DNA of 64,000 nt from Phallusia mammillata (GCA_003260075.1 QLIY01000174.1:1-64000); one strand, 5' to 3'; counted from the stretch's first letter, positions 36,033 through 48,300 are shown. The notes: generated from the letters alone by a model not told the origin. Program-made: numbers and translations.

Positions 36033-38905
36033 TCATGATAGGAGCTTAGTGACAACACATGCAGCAATTGTTGATCCCCCATATCGCAATGTAAAGCGTC
36101 CAAGTTCTTTTAAAATAGAATATTCCTCTAAGCAGACACCCCTGGTAGTTTCAACTTCAACCAATGCATTTTGTCCCTAAATTTGAATTAAGAAGTGTGA
36201 TATTTTTAAGACCTAATTTTTACAAGCTTACTGTGACAAAATAAACAAAACAAGGGACAATGGTATCTATAATAATTATTGTTCAATAGTTATGATTTGT
36301 AAAGATGTGCTTACAATTAAGTAAATACTAAATAGCATTGTTACCTTTAAAATAAACTTTGGTTTCTTTGCAATTACTTCACCAGTGCTTTTGTGCAGTT
36401 GGCTTAGCAAGCGTCGAATAATGGCAGGTTCAGAAACAGCTTTATAATGCATCTCTACTGGAAATCCCCTAGTTATAGGCACCTCCGTGTTAAAAACTAC
36501 AATCCTGAAAACAAAAGTCTCATATTAGCCAATAGTGCAAGTATTTAGTGTTGTAACATTTTACCTGGCTTGTAATCTCGTTACAGCTCTGATGGGATTG
36601 TCAATGCTGCACACAACGCTTCCAATTGATATTTTCATAATGTCAACACCATTAAGCACCAACGTCACATGTTCACCAGCTAAACCAAATTCCAACTTTT
36701 CCATTTCTTGGTTGCTTTCTATGCTTTTAATAAGACCCTTTTCACCAGCTGGCATTACCATAACCTGCAATAGAATTGGAAATGTAAGCTTAGCCAATGG
36801 CCATATGATTAGTGTAACTGTCTGGACCTCAGAAGGTTGTCAGTTCAAACCCCGCCCTGACCACCTATGGTTATAAAAGCAGAGACCATGTGCAGCACTG
36901 CTTCAATGGAGTGGGACATGATGGGTAAACTAAAGTGAAGTTACCAAACAAACTTTATATTGCACCAACCAACAAATAAAAATTTGATTAAATTGAAAGT
37001 ACTCTTTCTTGACCAAATGCTTGGAACAAACCAGCATTGGATAAAAAAATGGACATTTAAAGTTATGAGTCCCCTTCTATGAAGGGGACACATATTGTTT
37101 TTGTCCGTATTTTTTTCTTTTTTCTGTCTAACGCTGGTTTGTTAAACGCATTTGGTCACGAAAGAGTGCTCCAAATTTAATAAAATTTACACAAATGTTA
37201 GTTATTAATCCAAATTTGATCCTCCTGAAGTTTGACCCCAAATGACCCAGCGGTTCACCCGCAGGCCCCCAAAACGTATTTTTTTAAAAACGGCTGTACT
37301 GACTAAAGTACAGCATCTCTGAGTGATATGCTGTGTTGTTTGGTGCAATATAAGATATTTCAAAGACTTTTGTATCTTTTTTTTTTCGATTTACTCATTT
37401 TGACCCCTTAAACCCCCAAATATTCATTTCTGTCTAATGCTGGTTTGTTAAATGCGTTTGGTCAAGAAAGAGTGCTTTAAATTTATTCAAATTTGGACAG
37501 ATGTTAGTTATTAATCTAAATTTGATCCTCCTGAAGTTTGACCCCGAATTACCCAGTGGTTCACCCACAGGCCCCCAAAATGCAAATTTTTTAAAACATG
37601 GTTTGTTATATGCGTTTGGTCAAGAAAGAGTGCTTCAAATTTGTTTAAATTTTGTCAGATGTTAGTTATTAACCAAAATTTGATCCTCCTGAAGTTTGAC
37701 CCTAAATGACCCAGCGGTTCACCCGCAGGCCCCCAAAACGTATTTTTTTAAAAACGGCTGTACTGACTAAAGTACATCATCTCTGAGTGATATGCTGTGT
37801 TGTTTGGTGCAATATAAGATATTTCAAAGAATTTTGTATCTTTTTTTTCGATTCACCCATTTTCACCCCTTAAACCCCCAAATATTCATTTCTGTCTAAC
37901 GCTGGTTTGTTAAATGCGTTTGGTCAAAAAAGAGTGCTTTAAATTTATTCAAATTTGCACAGATGTTAGTTATTGTTCCAAATTTGATCCTCCTGAAGTT
38001 TGACCCCAAACGACCCAGCGGTTCACCCACAGGCCCCCAAAACGAAAAAAATGAAAAACGGCTGTACTGACCCAAGTACATAATCTGAGGGTTTCATGCT
38101 TTGTTGGTTGGTGCAATGTAAGCTATTCTAAAGAATTTTGTAACTTTTTATTGGATTCACCCATTTTACCCCTTAAACCCCAAAATAATAAGTTCTAGGC
38201 AAAAAATACAAGCCCTAATGTGCTGAAATGTTAAACAATTGTTTGCAGTAGGTTATTCGTTCAGTACATAAAATTTTGACTTAATCGGCCAAATAGTTAC
38301 TTTTACAGCCCATAATTTGTGTACACTGTCAGTCAGATAGAAGTCTCAACTCTCAAGGGAGTAATGGGGGGGGGGTTGACCCCAAACGACTGAGCGGTTC
38401 ACCCACAGGCCCCTAAAACGAAAAAAATTAAAACGGCTGTACTGACTAAAGTACATAATCTGAGAGTTTCATGCTTTGTTGGTTGGTGCAATGTAAGGTA
38501 TTCTAAAGAATTTTGTAACTTTTTATTGGATTCACCCATTTTACCCCTTAAACCCCCAAATAATAAGTTTTAGGCCAAAAATACAAGCCCTAATGTGCTG
38601 AAATGTTAAACAATTGTTTGCAGTAGGTTATTCGTTCAGTACTTAAAATTTTGCCTTAATCGGCCAAATAGTTACTTTTACAGCCCATAATATGTGTACA
38701 CTGTCAGTCAGATAGAAGTCTCAACTCTCAAGGGAGTAATTCACTTGTTTACGATTAAGGCCGGTGAATGCAGCGGGAGTGCTCAGCTTGACGTCCGGAC
38801 GGACGTTTTACGAGACAGTCATTCCGGTGATTAGAAATCAGCTGTTTTTGCGCAGCATTGGTATGTCGTTTTATTAAGTATCAAGCACATTTTCAGTTGT
38901 GAAAA

Positions 38906-38949
<44 letters not shown>

Positions 38950-41900
38950 CTTAAGAATTTAAAAATAACCAGGACGTTAAATCCACACAAACGCGCGAGT
39001 GGGGACCCATTCGTTTTTGCTTGCAAAAACAATCATATATGTAGATCAAATGATGTGTATAGTAAATTGGTAAATATCGTATAGAATATATAAAATGGAA
39101 GTATATCAGAAAGCCACCTTTTCTAGTTTAAACAGTATGTGTCCCCTTTATAATAAGTCAGTTCAGTGGCAGAGGCCCACTCACTGAGGATAAATATCTT
39201 AGATTGCGGTAAACAGCAGCTAAGAGTCCAGATCAGTTAGACTTCAAGTAAAAAGAATACCTTAGTATTAGGAGAAATCCCACCAGACTCTATTTTACCA
39301 CTTAACGAAATTCCACTTCCTTGGCCACGAAAAACATCGCTAACACAAAAACGAAAAGCGAAGTCAACAGGTCGTTGTGGCGGCAAAAACTTGTCGACAA
39401 CCTGCATACACAAAATCTCAAGTCAACCGTTTCCACAAACCAAACAGCTCTAGTAGCAGTTACCTGCAAAAGGCTTGGCCCCTTATACCACACAGTTAGG
39501 GATGGTTGCTTAGCAACTGATACAAGATTTTCTCCCTGTAAACCGCTCACAGGGACATAAGTTACATCTGAGTCTTTAAATCCCGCTTGTTTTAAAAACT
39601 GTTTCAGTTTCATGACAATATCATCAAATCTGTGCAAAAATATAAATGATGAATACACAAACACCTTGAAAACACAATATTTTAGCAGCATTTAGGCAAA
39701 ATTTAAAATTTGTGGGTTGCATGAACTTAAAAAAACTTTTACAATTGTACTAAATTCGTAAAGCAAGAATCTTTATCAGAGGTTATTGACCTATTTATGG
39801 CATGCTAAGTGATACAGTAATTCATATTCAGGTATTCTCGATGAAACTTTAACTGTGAAAAAGCTTGTATTTGTTTGTCATGGTGTACTAGTCTTAACAA
39901 CCCATAACTAGTAAATTGGCGTGCAACATTTAATGTTTAAATATTGAACATTTAAAGGGTTGCAGCCCCTGATCTCTGTCATACCTCTTTTTGTCCCAAT
40001 CTACTGTGTCAAGTTTGTTTACTGCAACAGCCAGCTGTCCGACACCTAGTGATCGAATAAGAAGAGCATGTTCTCTTGTTTGACCACCAACACCAAACCC
40101 AGCTTCAAATTCACCAGTGCTTGCTCCAATGACAAGAATAGCAACATCAGCCTGAGATGCTCCTAAAAATTAACTTGCATGTTTGACCATACTGGTACTT
40201 TTTAGATTAAAGTTTTCCTATTTGTTGTCTAAACTGTTGCATGCTTTTTATAAAGGCAAGATGAACATTTATACATAAGTGTGTCATGATCGCTGGTCTG
40301 AATGATCGTTTCAGGACTAATTTCAGTTAAGAATATTTAAAGTTTATCGTAACTGATAACTGGTCAATCTAGCGTTCCTTAAGTTAAAGCTGACATGTGC
40401 ATCATTCGAGACAGGCAACAGTGCTTGTGATTTGATTTTCGGCGGGTTCACCATTGAGCCTGTGTAGCTCAGTTGGTAGAGCGCGAGTGATGGAAAGACT
40501 CAGACAGTCGTTAGTTCGAATCCCACCAAAGTTTGTTCTTCTATTCTACGCTTTGCCATGTGAGAATGCTTGCTTACTGGCTTATTCAGGGTTTATGCCT
40601 TCTATAGGCCTGGCAGTAGGGATGTTCAAAGTAGAATAACGAATCCTTTGGATTCGAATCCAGTTAGATTCGAATCCATTTTTGCCGTTTATATCGGGTA
40701 ATTGGAACCGATATAAATGTGTGCTCTCGTCGTTGGCAAAAATGTAAACACATGTGTTACGCTTTTACGTCGACGCCCAGTCATTGTACCGGTTGCAAAG
40801 ACGTCAAGTGCATCGTCGCCGTCAAATCAGTGAGCGCTATACAAGTTATAACGCCAAGTCACGAGTCGCTATAACAACGCCATAACGACGGTTGTGCGTT
40901 GGAGGCATAATTAACGATTACGCATCTGATCACGTGTTTATGCTTAGCCATTAAATGACATCCCGGCGACTTTTTGCAACGTCTTACCAGCATCTAATTG
41001 TTTCCAACTTTTTTTTAGTACACGCTGCAAAGTTCACATTTTGTGTTGCAAAATCGCTGGTAGTTTAATTGGAATTCAAAATCACTCAATGTTTTAACTT
41101 TGCTAGGGTGCCGGTTTTTGTAGTTGTTTTAGGTTAACAAACGTTATATGTTAGTACACTAGGGAGTCTATGTCAGTCCTCTTCCATCAACAAATCAAAT
41201 TACAACAGCATGCTTACAACATAGTTACTTCTACTGAAGGCAATAAAAATCACTAAATAAAATTGTAAAAGTTATTTTTTAACCTCATGCTAATTTTTCT
41301 GGCTTAGTGGCTTTTCGGTCATTTAGTTTCAATGCAGTTGTGCAAAGTTTTTTCTCAGTGTTTTTCTTTGTTTTGGTTGTTTTTTTTTTACATTATAAAT
41401 GAAAAATATGTTTTATAATGTATAAAACTGGTCTACTTTAGTTGTTGTCAAGATTAATCATTGCTCAGTGAAAAATAATATAAGAATTGGATTCGATATT
41501 CTAGATTCGCATCAATTATTCTAGAATTCCCAATTATTCTACTTTGAACATCCCTACGCTGGCACACTATGATGGATTTTTTGAAAATCACCTTGCTTTA
41601 AAGCAGTGCAAATTTATAGATTTTGCCATGAAACTGACATTTAGTTATGTTACCTGTGATCATGTTTGGTATGAAGTCCCTGTGTCCAGGTGCATCCATT
41701 AATGTAATAATATGATTGTCAGTTTCAAATCGATTGTGAGCAATGTCCATGGTTACTCCACGAGATCTTTCCTCACCAGTTTCATCCAACACCCATGCAT
41801 ACGCGAATGAGGCTTTGCCTATTTTCTTGGATTCCTTTATAACACACATTTTTAGAAATTAAAGCAACTTTGTAAATCACATCTGGATTATGCTATGAAA

Positions 41901-43674
41901 TACCTGTTCGTATTTATGTATGAGCCGTTTTGATACCATGCCTTTTTGAAACAGCAAATGTCCCATCATGGTAGACTTTCCAGCATCTACATGGCCTATA
42001 ACAACCATGCTTAACTGTTGTTTGTTGTCTTTTTGACGCTTGACATATTCTTCCTAAAATTTGATAAAGCAAAGGTATCAACATAAATAAGTTTACTTTG
42101 GGTGATTGTTTTAGATTGTGACATATTTACAAATATTTTTTTAGCATATCACTCCCAACAAACTGCCTGTAATGTACATTAGCTCATACAGCCAATCTCT
42201 TGTCACCAGCTGCACTGATGAGACATTATAGGGCAAAACAGTGTGCACTGTCTGTGGGTTTTTTCATTTTACACTTTGTGAGTTAAAAACACTAACATTT
42301 GTATGTAAAAAGAAAATAATTTGCAAGTTTCTAACTGTGTGTAATAACAGTCTAGATTACAAAAGAAGGTTTTAGTGTTGTCTTTCATACATGCAAGCCC
42401 ATGTGATTTAAACACGTGTTTTTTTTTACCTGGAAATTCACAGTATTCTTGCTTGCTTTTCCAGGAGTATTGGGTGCAGACTCATTGTTCTTTTTTCTAG
42501 TTGGCGTCAGTAGCACCTTTTTACTTTGTTGGCTAGTTTCAACGCCCAATGTGCCTTTGGAAGTATTTTCATTAAATGATGCTCTGCTAGTGCTTGGCTG
42601 TGTGGTGTTTTTGTGGTTTAACTTGGGAGAGGATTTGTTATTTGTAGATTTTATAGTTAAGGTGTTTTGTGGGGTTATAAATCCAGTTTTTACGTTCTGG
42701 CGTGGACTTGATTCCACTTTTTCAAATGTCCTTTCTTGAATATTTCCAGATGTTTTTATGATAGTCACTGGCTTGGTAGTTTTCACGTTTTCAATCTAAA
42801 GAAAACGACACTTATTTGACTTTTAATATGCAAAGATTGTTATGCATACACTATAAAAGCAGATTATGACATGTTAAACAATAACCATCCTGTATGTATT
42901 TTTACAAACAACTCTTATTTCTCACAGAAGCATTTTTTTAAAACAACCTTGGAAAATTTCCAAAAAATGATATAAAATATCAAACAGTAAAACATGTTGA
43001 TTTATATCTATTCATTCCCTTATATTCCTCACCATGTGACAGAGTTTGGGATTCAGTATAAATATACAATTATAAGAACTATCTGCACATACACCCCTAT
43101 TCATTATGATATAAGTAGCAATACCACAACATACTTTGGAATTGGCATTTCTCCGTCTTTGACGATCGGCTCTTTGCGGCATGGGTATAGAAAAAGTTGT
43201 GGCAGCACCCTGACCCAAGTGTTCCTTAGGAGGCTCGGGTGATGATATTCCAGTGTCAAAAGAGTTGTTTTTGGAAAAGTTAGAGTTCAAAAGATAATCT
43301 ATAGATCTTTCAACATCACATTTAAACTTTACAGCCGCTTGTTTGACGATATCATCGGGGTAGTTGTCCCCTACTACATCTCTAATGGACTCAATGCACT
43401 GGCCTAAGTCGTCATACTTGCTTAAGCTGTCATCATGTGCATGGACGGAGTTTGAAATGTAAGCTTCATCCTCTTCATCAACATTTTCATCCAACGGATC
43501 TTCTGACGGCATGTATGAGCTGAACTGAACATTACCCCTGGATCTTGAATAAGTGTAGTGAGCCATTGTGCCCGGAGAGACACCATACTGCTCCTCGTAT
43601 GATTGGCCAAAAGGGTCGTCCTCATCATCATATTCATAGCTCTTTGCATTGCGAATGGTTCGATGCCGCGACAT
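36033..43674 (-). CDS. HBS1L: HBS1-like translational GTPase (ribosome rescue)
   Basis: Minus-strand exons: 43674-43135, 42795-42430, 42053-41904, 41834-41654, 40162-39985, 39629-39464, 39401-39261, 36764-36565, 36504-36345, 36176-36033. They join in phase to 741 residues (human 684). With Pelota it splits stalled ribosomes. The N-terminal 180 residues are acidic with a UBA-like HBS1 N-domain ([21 protein letters not shown]). A Ser/Thr/Lys-rich linker follows. The GTPase domain has G1 GHVDAGKST (322-330), G2 in RGVT, G3 DAPGH (399-403), G4 NKLD (461-464) and G5 in VSGLQGENL. Domains II and III of the eEF1A type follow, ending [23 protein letters not shown]. The last coding exon lies antisense to the COPS7 3' flank. 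Confidence 0.95.
36240..36245 (+). terminator. Possible COPS7 polyadenylation signal
   Basis: AATAAA 443 bases past the COPS7 stop. If used, the COPS7 3' UTR would cover the whole last coding exon of HBS1L in antisense. Confidence 0.35.
36800..36960 (+). repeat. tRNA-like SINE fragment
   Basis: GATTAGTGTAACTGTCTGGA followed by GGTTGTCAGTTCAAACCCCG looks like degenerate box A and a good box B of a tRNA-derived SINE. Intron of HBS1L, plus orientation. Confidence 0.45.
37063..39147. mobile_element. 2-kb tandem-block element in HBS1L intron
   Basis: The left part begins GTCCCCTTCTATGAAGGGGAC and the right end is GTATGTGTCCCCTTTA, inverse of the left GAAGGGGACACATATTG. Between are at least four diverged blocks of about 150-460 bases carrying CTGGTTTGTTAAACGC, TTGATCCTCCTGAAGTTTGA and CGGTTCACCCGCAGGCCC. 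A 367-base block (37999-38365) is repeated at 38376-38740 across ten G (38366-38375). A 40-base G run sits at 38909-38948, and the right part has GAGTGGGGACCCATTCG. It is related to the 8.6 and 19.1 kb elements. Confidence 0.7.
37999..38740. repeat. About 366-bp direct repeat joined by ten G
   Basis: Copy A 37999-38365 and copy B 38376-38740 run from TTGACCCCAAACGAC to CTCAAGGGAGTAAT with a few differences (ACCCAGCG against ACTGAGCG; AATTTGTGTACAC against AATATGTGTACAC). Junction 38366-38375 is G only. It is the minus-strand equivalent of the C-joined cases. Confidence 0.9.
40235..40345 (+). repeat. SINE tail fragment
   Basis: TGTCATGATCGCTGGTCTGA and the following bases match the 3' body of the SINE copies at 13.2 and 25.1 kb. 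Lies about 115 bases upstream of a full SINE head. Confidence 0.5.
40455..40616 (+). repeat. tRNA-derived SINE with intact Pol III boxes
   Basis: Head GCCTGTGTAGCTCAGTTGGT (box A) and GTTCGAATCCCACC (box B) about 45 bases apart. It lacks a clean acceptor stem or CCA end and continues into GAATGCTTGCTTACTGGC and ATAGGCCTGGCAG, the SINE body also seen at 25 kb. A real tRNA gene is therefore unlikely. Confidence 0.7.
40617..41556. mobile_element. hAT-like element, TAGGGATGTTCAAAG ends
   Basis: 940 bases with ends TAGGGATGTTCAAAGTAGAA and TTCTACTTTGAACATCCCTA, perfectly inverted over at least 20 bases. Flanks are CCTGGCAG and CGCTGGCA, an imperfect match, so the target duplication is uncertain. 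Inserted in or next to the SINE end, in an HBS1L intron. Confidence 0.8.
42180..42260. mobile_element. Fold-back repeat fragment
   Basis: Contains CTCTTGTCACCAGCTGCACT and AAAACAGTGTGCACTGTCTG, one arm and core of the 18,940 family. HBS1L intron. Confidence 0.45.
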
Positions 43675-44828
43675 GTTTTTTTTTTCAAATTATAAAACTT
43701 TTGTTGTAAAGAGTTTTTTGGTTTTTTTTGCTTATGTCTGATCAAGTTTCCACATCTCTTGGACGATTTTGCAAATTTTACTAAACCATATGCAAATTTG
43801 GATTTTCCTTTCCTCCATAATTTAAAAAAAGATTCTTAAAATAGATTTTAAAGAAAACAGTATGCAGCTATTAAAGGCTTGACCAAAATTGTACAAACCA
43901 TAGGTACACAAGACACAGACTTAAATAGTAGCTTTAAAACCAATTGCGTTTTTTCAAAGCGTCTGTTTAATAAAATGAATGCGTTTTATTCTACATCCTT
44001 GTACAAACCAAGTTATGAATGACTTTATACACTTGCAATCAATTTTAATTTTAAAGTCAATTTAATTGAGTCTTTTAGACAAATCTTGACTACATTTGGT
44101 TGGTCTATCTTAAAAATTCAGAGTTTAACTTCGTCAACCAATAAGCTCTGCAAACCTATAACGGACATTTCCTATTGTTTTTATAGATTTTGAAACAAAA
44201 TCAATATTAATAGTCTTTCACTTTGAAATTTCCTGCCAACCCAAAAGCATTATTATGACTCATCGTGCTGCTGCTGCTGACATCTAGAAAATAAACTCAA
44301 CTTAACTCAAAAACGCAAAATACCGTGACACTTGTCACGTGTTTCCATTCATGCGTGAAACACGTTGGCAAATTTTTTACTCGACCGTGACGCGCATGAA
44401 CCTAAAGTTTTCTACTTGAATTTATTTGCTTCCTAAACTTTGCGAATTGGTACTGGTATACCAATCGTTGAATGTCTTTGTTTTGTTTTAGAGTTAACGA
44501 ACAATTTGGGGCACATTTGTTGTCAGTTGTCAGTTTACAAATATCTTTAACTTTAAATGCAACTAGTCCAACAAGTTTACAATTGCACTTAGCTGAGTTT
44601 ACATTACACAATTAACAAAAAAAATGCGTTTGCTGTGCGCAAAAGCTACAGAATAGCGGTAAGTTTCCAAAATAATGTTGCAGCACCTTTTGTTTTAACA
44701 GGAAAACGAGTAAGCAGCTATAGGAAGTAACCATAGTGCACATGACATGCACACCTGCCACATAATAATTTAACTTGTGAAATAGAGTCTAAATTTCATA
44801 TTGGTATCACTGTCTGAAAGCTGCAAAA
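43675..44828. promoter_or_regulatory. Divergent promoter region of HBS1L and MRPS6
   Basis: 1154 bases between head-to-head start codons. A SINE-like tail (AATAAACTCAACTTAACTC) sits near 44,290 and GTGACACTTGTCACGTG near 44,325. No clear TATA box. A 69-codon ORF inside looks like chance. Confidence 0.4.
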
Positions 44829-45254
44829 ATGCCACGCTATGAGCTGTCATTGATTGCAAAGTTATTGCAACGCCCTGAAAAAATAGCTAGTATGACAGAA
44901 ATCTGCACAAACCTGATGAAAAGAGGCATGAACATACGGAAAGTTGAAACTCTCGGAGACCGTCCACTGCCACATACAGTGTCAAAGCAACAAGTGAAAC
45001 ACACAGAAGGCACATACTTCATTATGGATGTGGATTTAGCTTTGCAAGAATTGCCAGAGCAAGAAAAGTACTTGAAAAAGCATTCTGATGTTCTCACATA
45101 CAATTTATTCACGCACGAGTCAATTTACAAGCAAGAGGAGCCATGTGCTGGAAAACAGGAGATTGATTGGGATAAAAAACTGCGTGGATCACTTCGTAAA
45201 CATAAAAATAGACCTGTTGTTATGTCTAGTTTGAATTTACATGATCAAATTTGA
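44829..45254 (+). CDS. MRPS6: Mitochondrial ribosomal protein bS6m
   Basis: 141 residues, single exon (human MRPS6 125). The start MPRYELSLIAKLLQRPEKIA matches the family start MPRYEL. KVETLGDRPLPHTVS and GTYFIMDVDLA fit the ferredoxin-like S6 fold of small-subunit mitoribosomes. The last 30 residues are Lys-rich (WDKKLRGSLRKHKNRP) and extend beyond bacterial S6. The TBL2 start follows 110 bases downstream on the same strand with no AATAAA between, so the two may be co-transcribed. Confidence 0.92.
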   Translation: MPRYELSLIAKLLQRPEKIASMTEICTNLMKRGMNIRKVETLGDRPLPHTVSKQQVKHTEGTYFIMDVDLALQELPEQEKYLKKHSDVLTYNLFTHESIYKQEEPCAGKQEIDWDKKLRGSLRKHKNRPVVMSSLNLHDQI

Positions 45255-45364
45255 ACATGCTTTTTTGTATTTGTGTTAATAATAATGCTTCACAAAATTG
45301 TTGTTTAGTGTCCTGTAGGTTATGTGTAAGACCATCTGCACTGTTGAACACACCTGAAACAAAT
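45255..45364 (+). other. 110-base intercistronic gap, possible operon junction
   Basis: Between MRPS6 stop and TBL2 start. No AATAAA. A pyrimidine-rich acceptor TTGTTGTTTAG at about 45,299-45,309 could accept a spliced leader for the downstream mRNA. This is the arrangement known for tunicate operons. Confidence 0.5.
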
Positions 45365-48300
45365 ATGAATTTTTCCGAAGTTGTTGATCCGACACTTTCG
45401 GGATTAATCATTAGTGTCATCTTCGGAGCTGTCATTATCTTTTACTGGTTCTGCCAAAAGTCACCACCCAAAAATGGTTTGTAAATTGATAGTAATCATT
45501 ACCTTTAATATGTGTTATTATAATCAAACTCCAGACAGTGCATGCGTTTTTGACACAGTAATACCAAATACCTTCTGATTTGGCATATTGCTGTGAAGTG
45601 TATAATGCATGTCACCGCATAGCAAGCAGTTTTTTTGATGGACATAAATACATTCCTCAAACCATGTGAATTATCATGTGGTATCTTGTAGTAACATATT
45701 TAATTACTGAGATATTTAGTACCACCCTTGTAGGACCTAAATGCAGCTGGTGGCAAGACATTGGCTGCATAGGCTTAGGTGACCTAGACCATGGACCCAC
45801 AGTTTGTTCCAAGGGTTTAACAGGCTGATGTCATGCCTCATCAAATAACACAGTATTAATTTTATGAAACACTACTTTTATAATTGCAACACTTTTATAA
45901 TTTCAACATTTGTTTTCTTTGAACTTTATTAAAAAAACATGTGCTTTACAGAAAGTGAAGACCATGAAGAAAAGGAAAGCAAAGTTTTGCCAACAAAAAA
46001 ACCCAAACCACAAGCAAAGTTGAAACGATCCAGTGTGCCAACATTTACGGATCCTTTGCTGTATACTTCCTTGAAAGTAAGCAACTACAATATTTGCACA
46101 TGTCAAAACATCTTGTCTACAAAATTTGTTATTCTAAAGGGCCATGGTGGTGCTGTACTTGGGCTACATGCAAGTATAAATGGGAAGTATCTTGCTTCTT
46201 GCTCTGATGATCGTTCTGTGCGTTTGTGGAGCGTCAAGGACTTTGGACATGGAAATAAATGTGTGAGAGTGAATGTGGAATATGATCATGCAAAACTGGT
46301 CCAGTTTAGTCCAGACAGCAGGTATGTGTAGTTTGTTTAACTTTACCAATTTCTTCCTTAATGATTCAAAACATTTTCATTTCTGCATAATATACTGCAT
46401 AGTAGATGCCAAACCATATAAAGATCATTTAAAATGGGGTCTTTTATCTACTTCACACATCGTATTTCTGGAGCTAAAGTGTCTTTGTATAAACCACATG
46501 TAATACTAAAAATTATGGTAAATTCCTCCGCCCAAGTTTGAAAATTCCTGATTTAAATTTTTGACAAAACTTTCAGTAACTATGCCTATTTTGTTAAGTT
46601 ACTTTATATCACCACCTACAAATTTGTTTTGTCATAGAGCTTTCATAGCTGGTTTGGCAATTGAAAATACAGTTCGCGTTTTCAAGTTGGGCAAAAAAGA
46701 TGATGGTGTAACAACAACATGTGTGCCTATTGAGGGGGACTTCCCTAAATATACCCAGTAAGTAAAAATGTGACATAGAAACATTTTTTTGTAAATACTG
46801 TTCAAATGGAAAATGCCTTTCTGTGTTTCCTTAGCTACCTTTTAAATTATTGTTTTGCTGCTTTCAGTTAGAATTTTTATGCTGTTAGACAATTGTTATT
46901 TGATTATGTTTATTCAAAAGTTACATAGTAAAACTATTTGTCAACAATTGTTATTGCACAAAAAAACATGGGCAAACTGGTAATGTGATTAAGCATATCT
47001 GTCTGTATTTCTGAATTATTCTGTGTATAGCACAATGTTTGTTCACAAAACATTCTAGGGCTGATCTTATGAGTATTGGAGTGGGTTCATCTGCCTCTGG
47101 AGGTAGTTTTGTGATGACAGCATACCGGGACACTACCATTCATGTCAGGAATTTGAAAGGTGACATCCTCAATACAATCAACTCCAATTTGGGCAACAAC
47201 AATTTTGCAAGTGTTTCCCCATGTGGAAGGTATGAATGCTTTTTACAATTAAATATTTAAGTTAATTGCAACTGTAATTTGCTGAACTTTTTCTTGTGAT
47301 TAACGAGAATATTTTTGTAAGTAACAATAGAGTTACATATGTAAAAAAACAGAATGTGCGATCAACCGGGGCTTTAAAGTCAAAAATTTTTTTTTGTTCC
47401 CTGTGTTGAAGGTAAACTCAAAAACGTTTTTCAAAGTTAAAGTCTCCAACTCGGGTTCTGGCTCGGCTTGGCCCATCCCTAACTCTGACTCAATACTGGT
47501 ATTAACTTGACTTGTCTGTACTAATGTTGGGAATATGTCATATTAGGCATGACAAATTTAGGTCTATATGACATAAAATAAAGAAAAGCTTTACTAAGAA
47601 CCAACAGTGCAATCAAATTAGCATAAAATTTAGTCATTGTACTGTTGTTGTCTTGGATGAACTGTGTGGCAAGTTGGTAGTAAAATAATTGATGTTAACA
47701 ATTGTTCAGATTTTTTGCTGCATGTGGATGGACACCTGATGTCAAGGTTTGGGCAGTTGAATTTACTAAGAGTGGAGACTATAGAGATGTTGTCCGAGCT
47801 TTCGAGTTGAAAGGCCACACATCTTCCGTCTGGTCATTTGGCTTCAACAATGATACAACCAGGTAAATCACAAATCCAGGTCATTTTTATCCAATCAAAA
47901 AAATGTGTAACTATTTTACTACCACATACAAATTACTCAAGAAGAGCGGCAAATGATCATCATCAGTTAAACCAGATATTATCAATTTCTATAATTTAGA
48001 AGAATTTAAAACACATGGTCTGTTTCTGTCCAAAATAATTATTTTGCTACCAATTTGAATTTGCTTTTTTGCATTTTTTAAATTTTTTAGGTTTAGTTTG
48101 CAAGTATTCTTTTTGTTTCAAAACCAAATATGCCTAAACCTGGAGTTAATTTTAAAACGTGTGATTTTGTTAAAAAGTGGTAAAAATGTAAAAACCTACA
48201 AAAAATACCTTTATTACAGGCGTATTCCTAAACCATAAAAAGTCCCTGTTTAATATATTGTGTTTGCTAGAATGATCACTGTGTCAAAAGATGGCACATG

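Noticed and set aside
35776-36180. 134-codon plus-strand ORF after COPS7
   Set aside because: It is the antisense shadow of the last HBS1L coding exon (36176-36033); the minus-strand reading gives the conserved [15 protein letters not shown] tail.
40459-40535. tRNA gene
   Set aside because: A and B boxes are present, but the stems do not pair convincingly and the sequence continues into a body repeated elsewhere, so it is a SINE head.
42416-42739. 107-codon plus-strand ORF
   Set aside because: Antisense of HBS1L exon 2, whose minus-strand reading joins in phase to both neighbours.
46077-46139. Reading TBL2 through the 63-base intron 2
   Set aside because: The frame stays open, but the inserted residues have no family counterpart, while splicing gives a continuous K-GHGG WD40 start.
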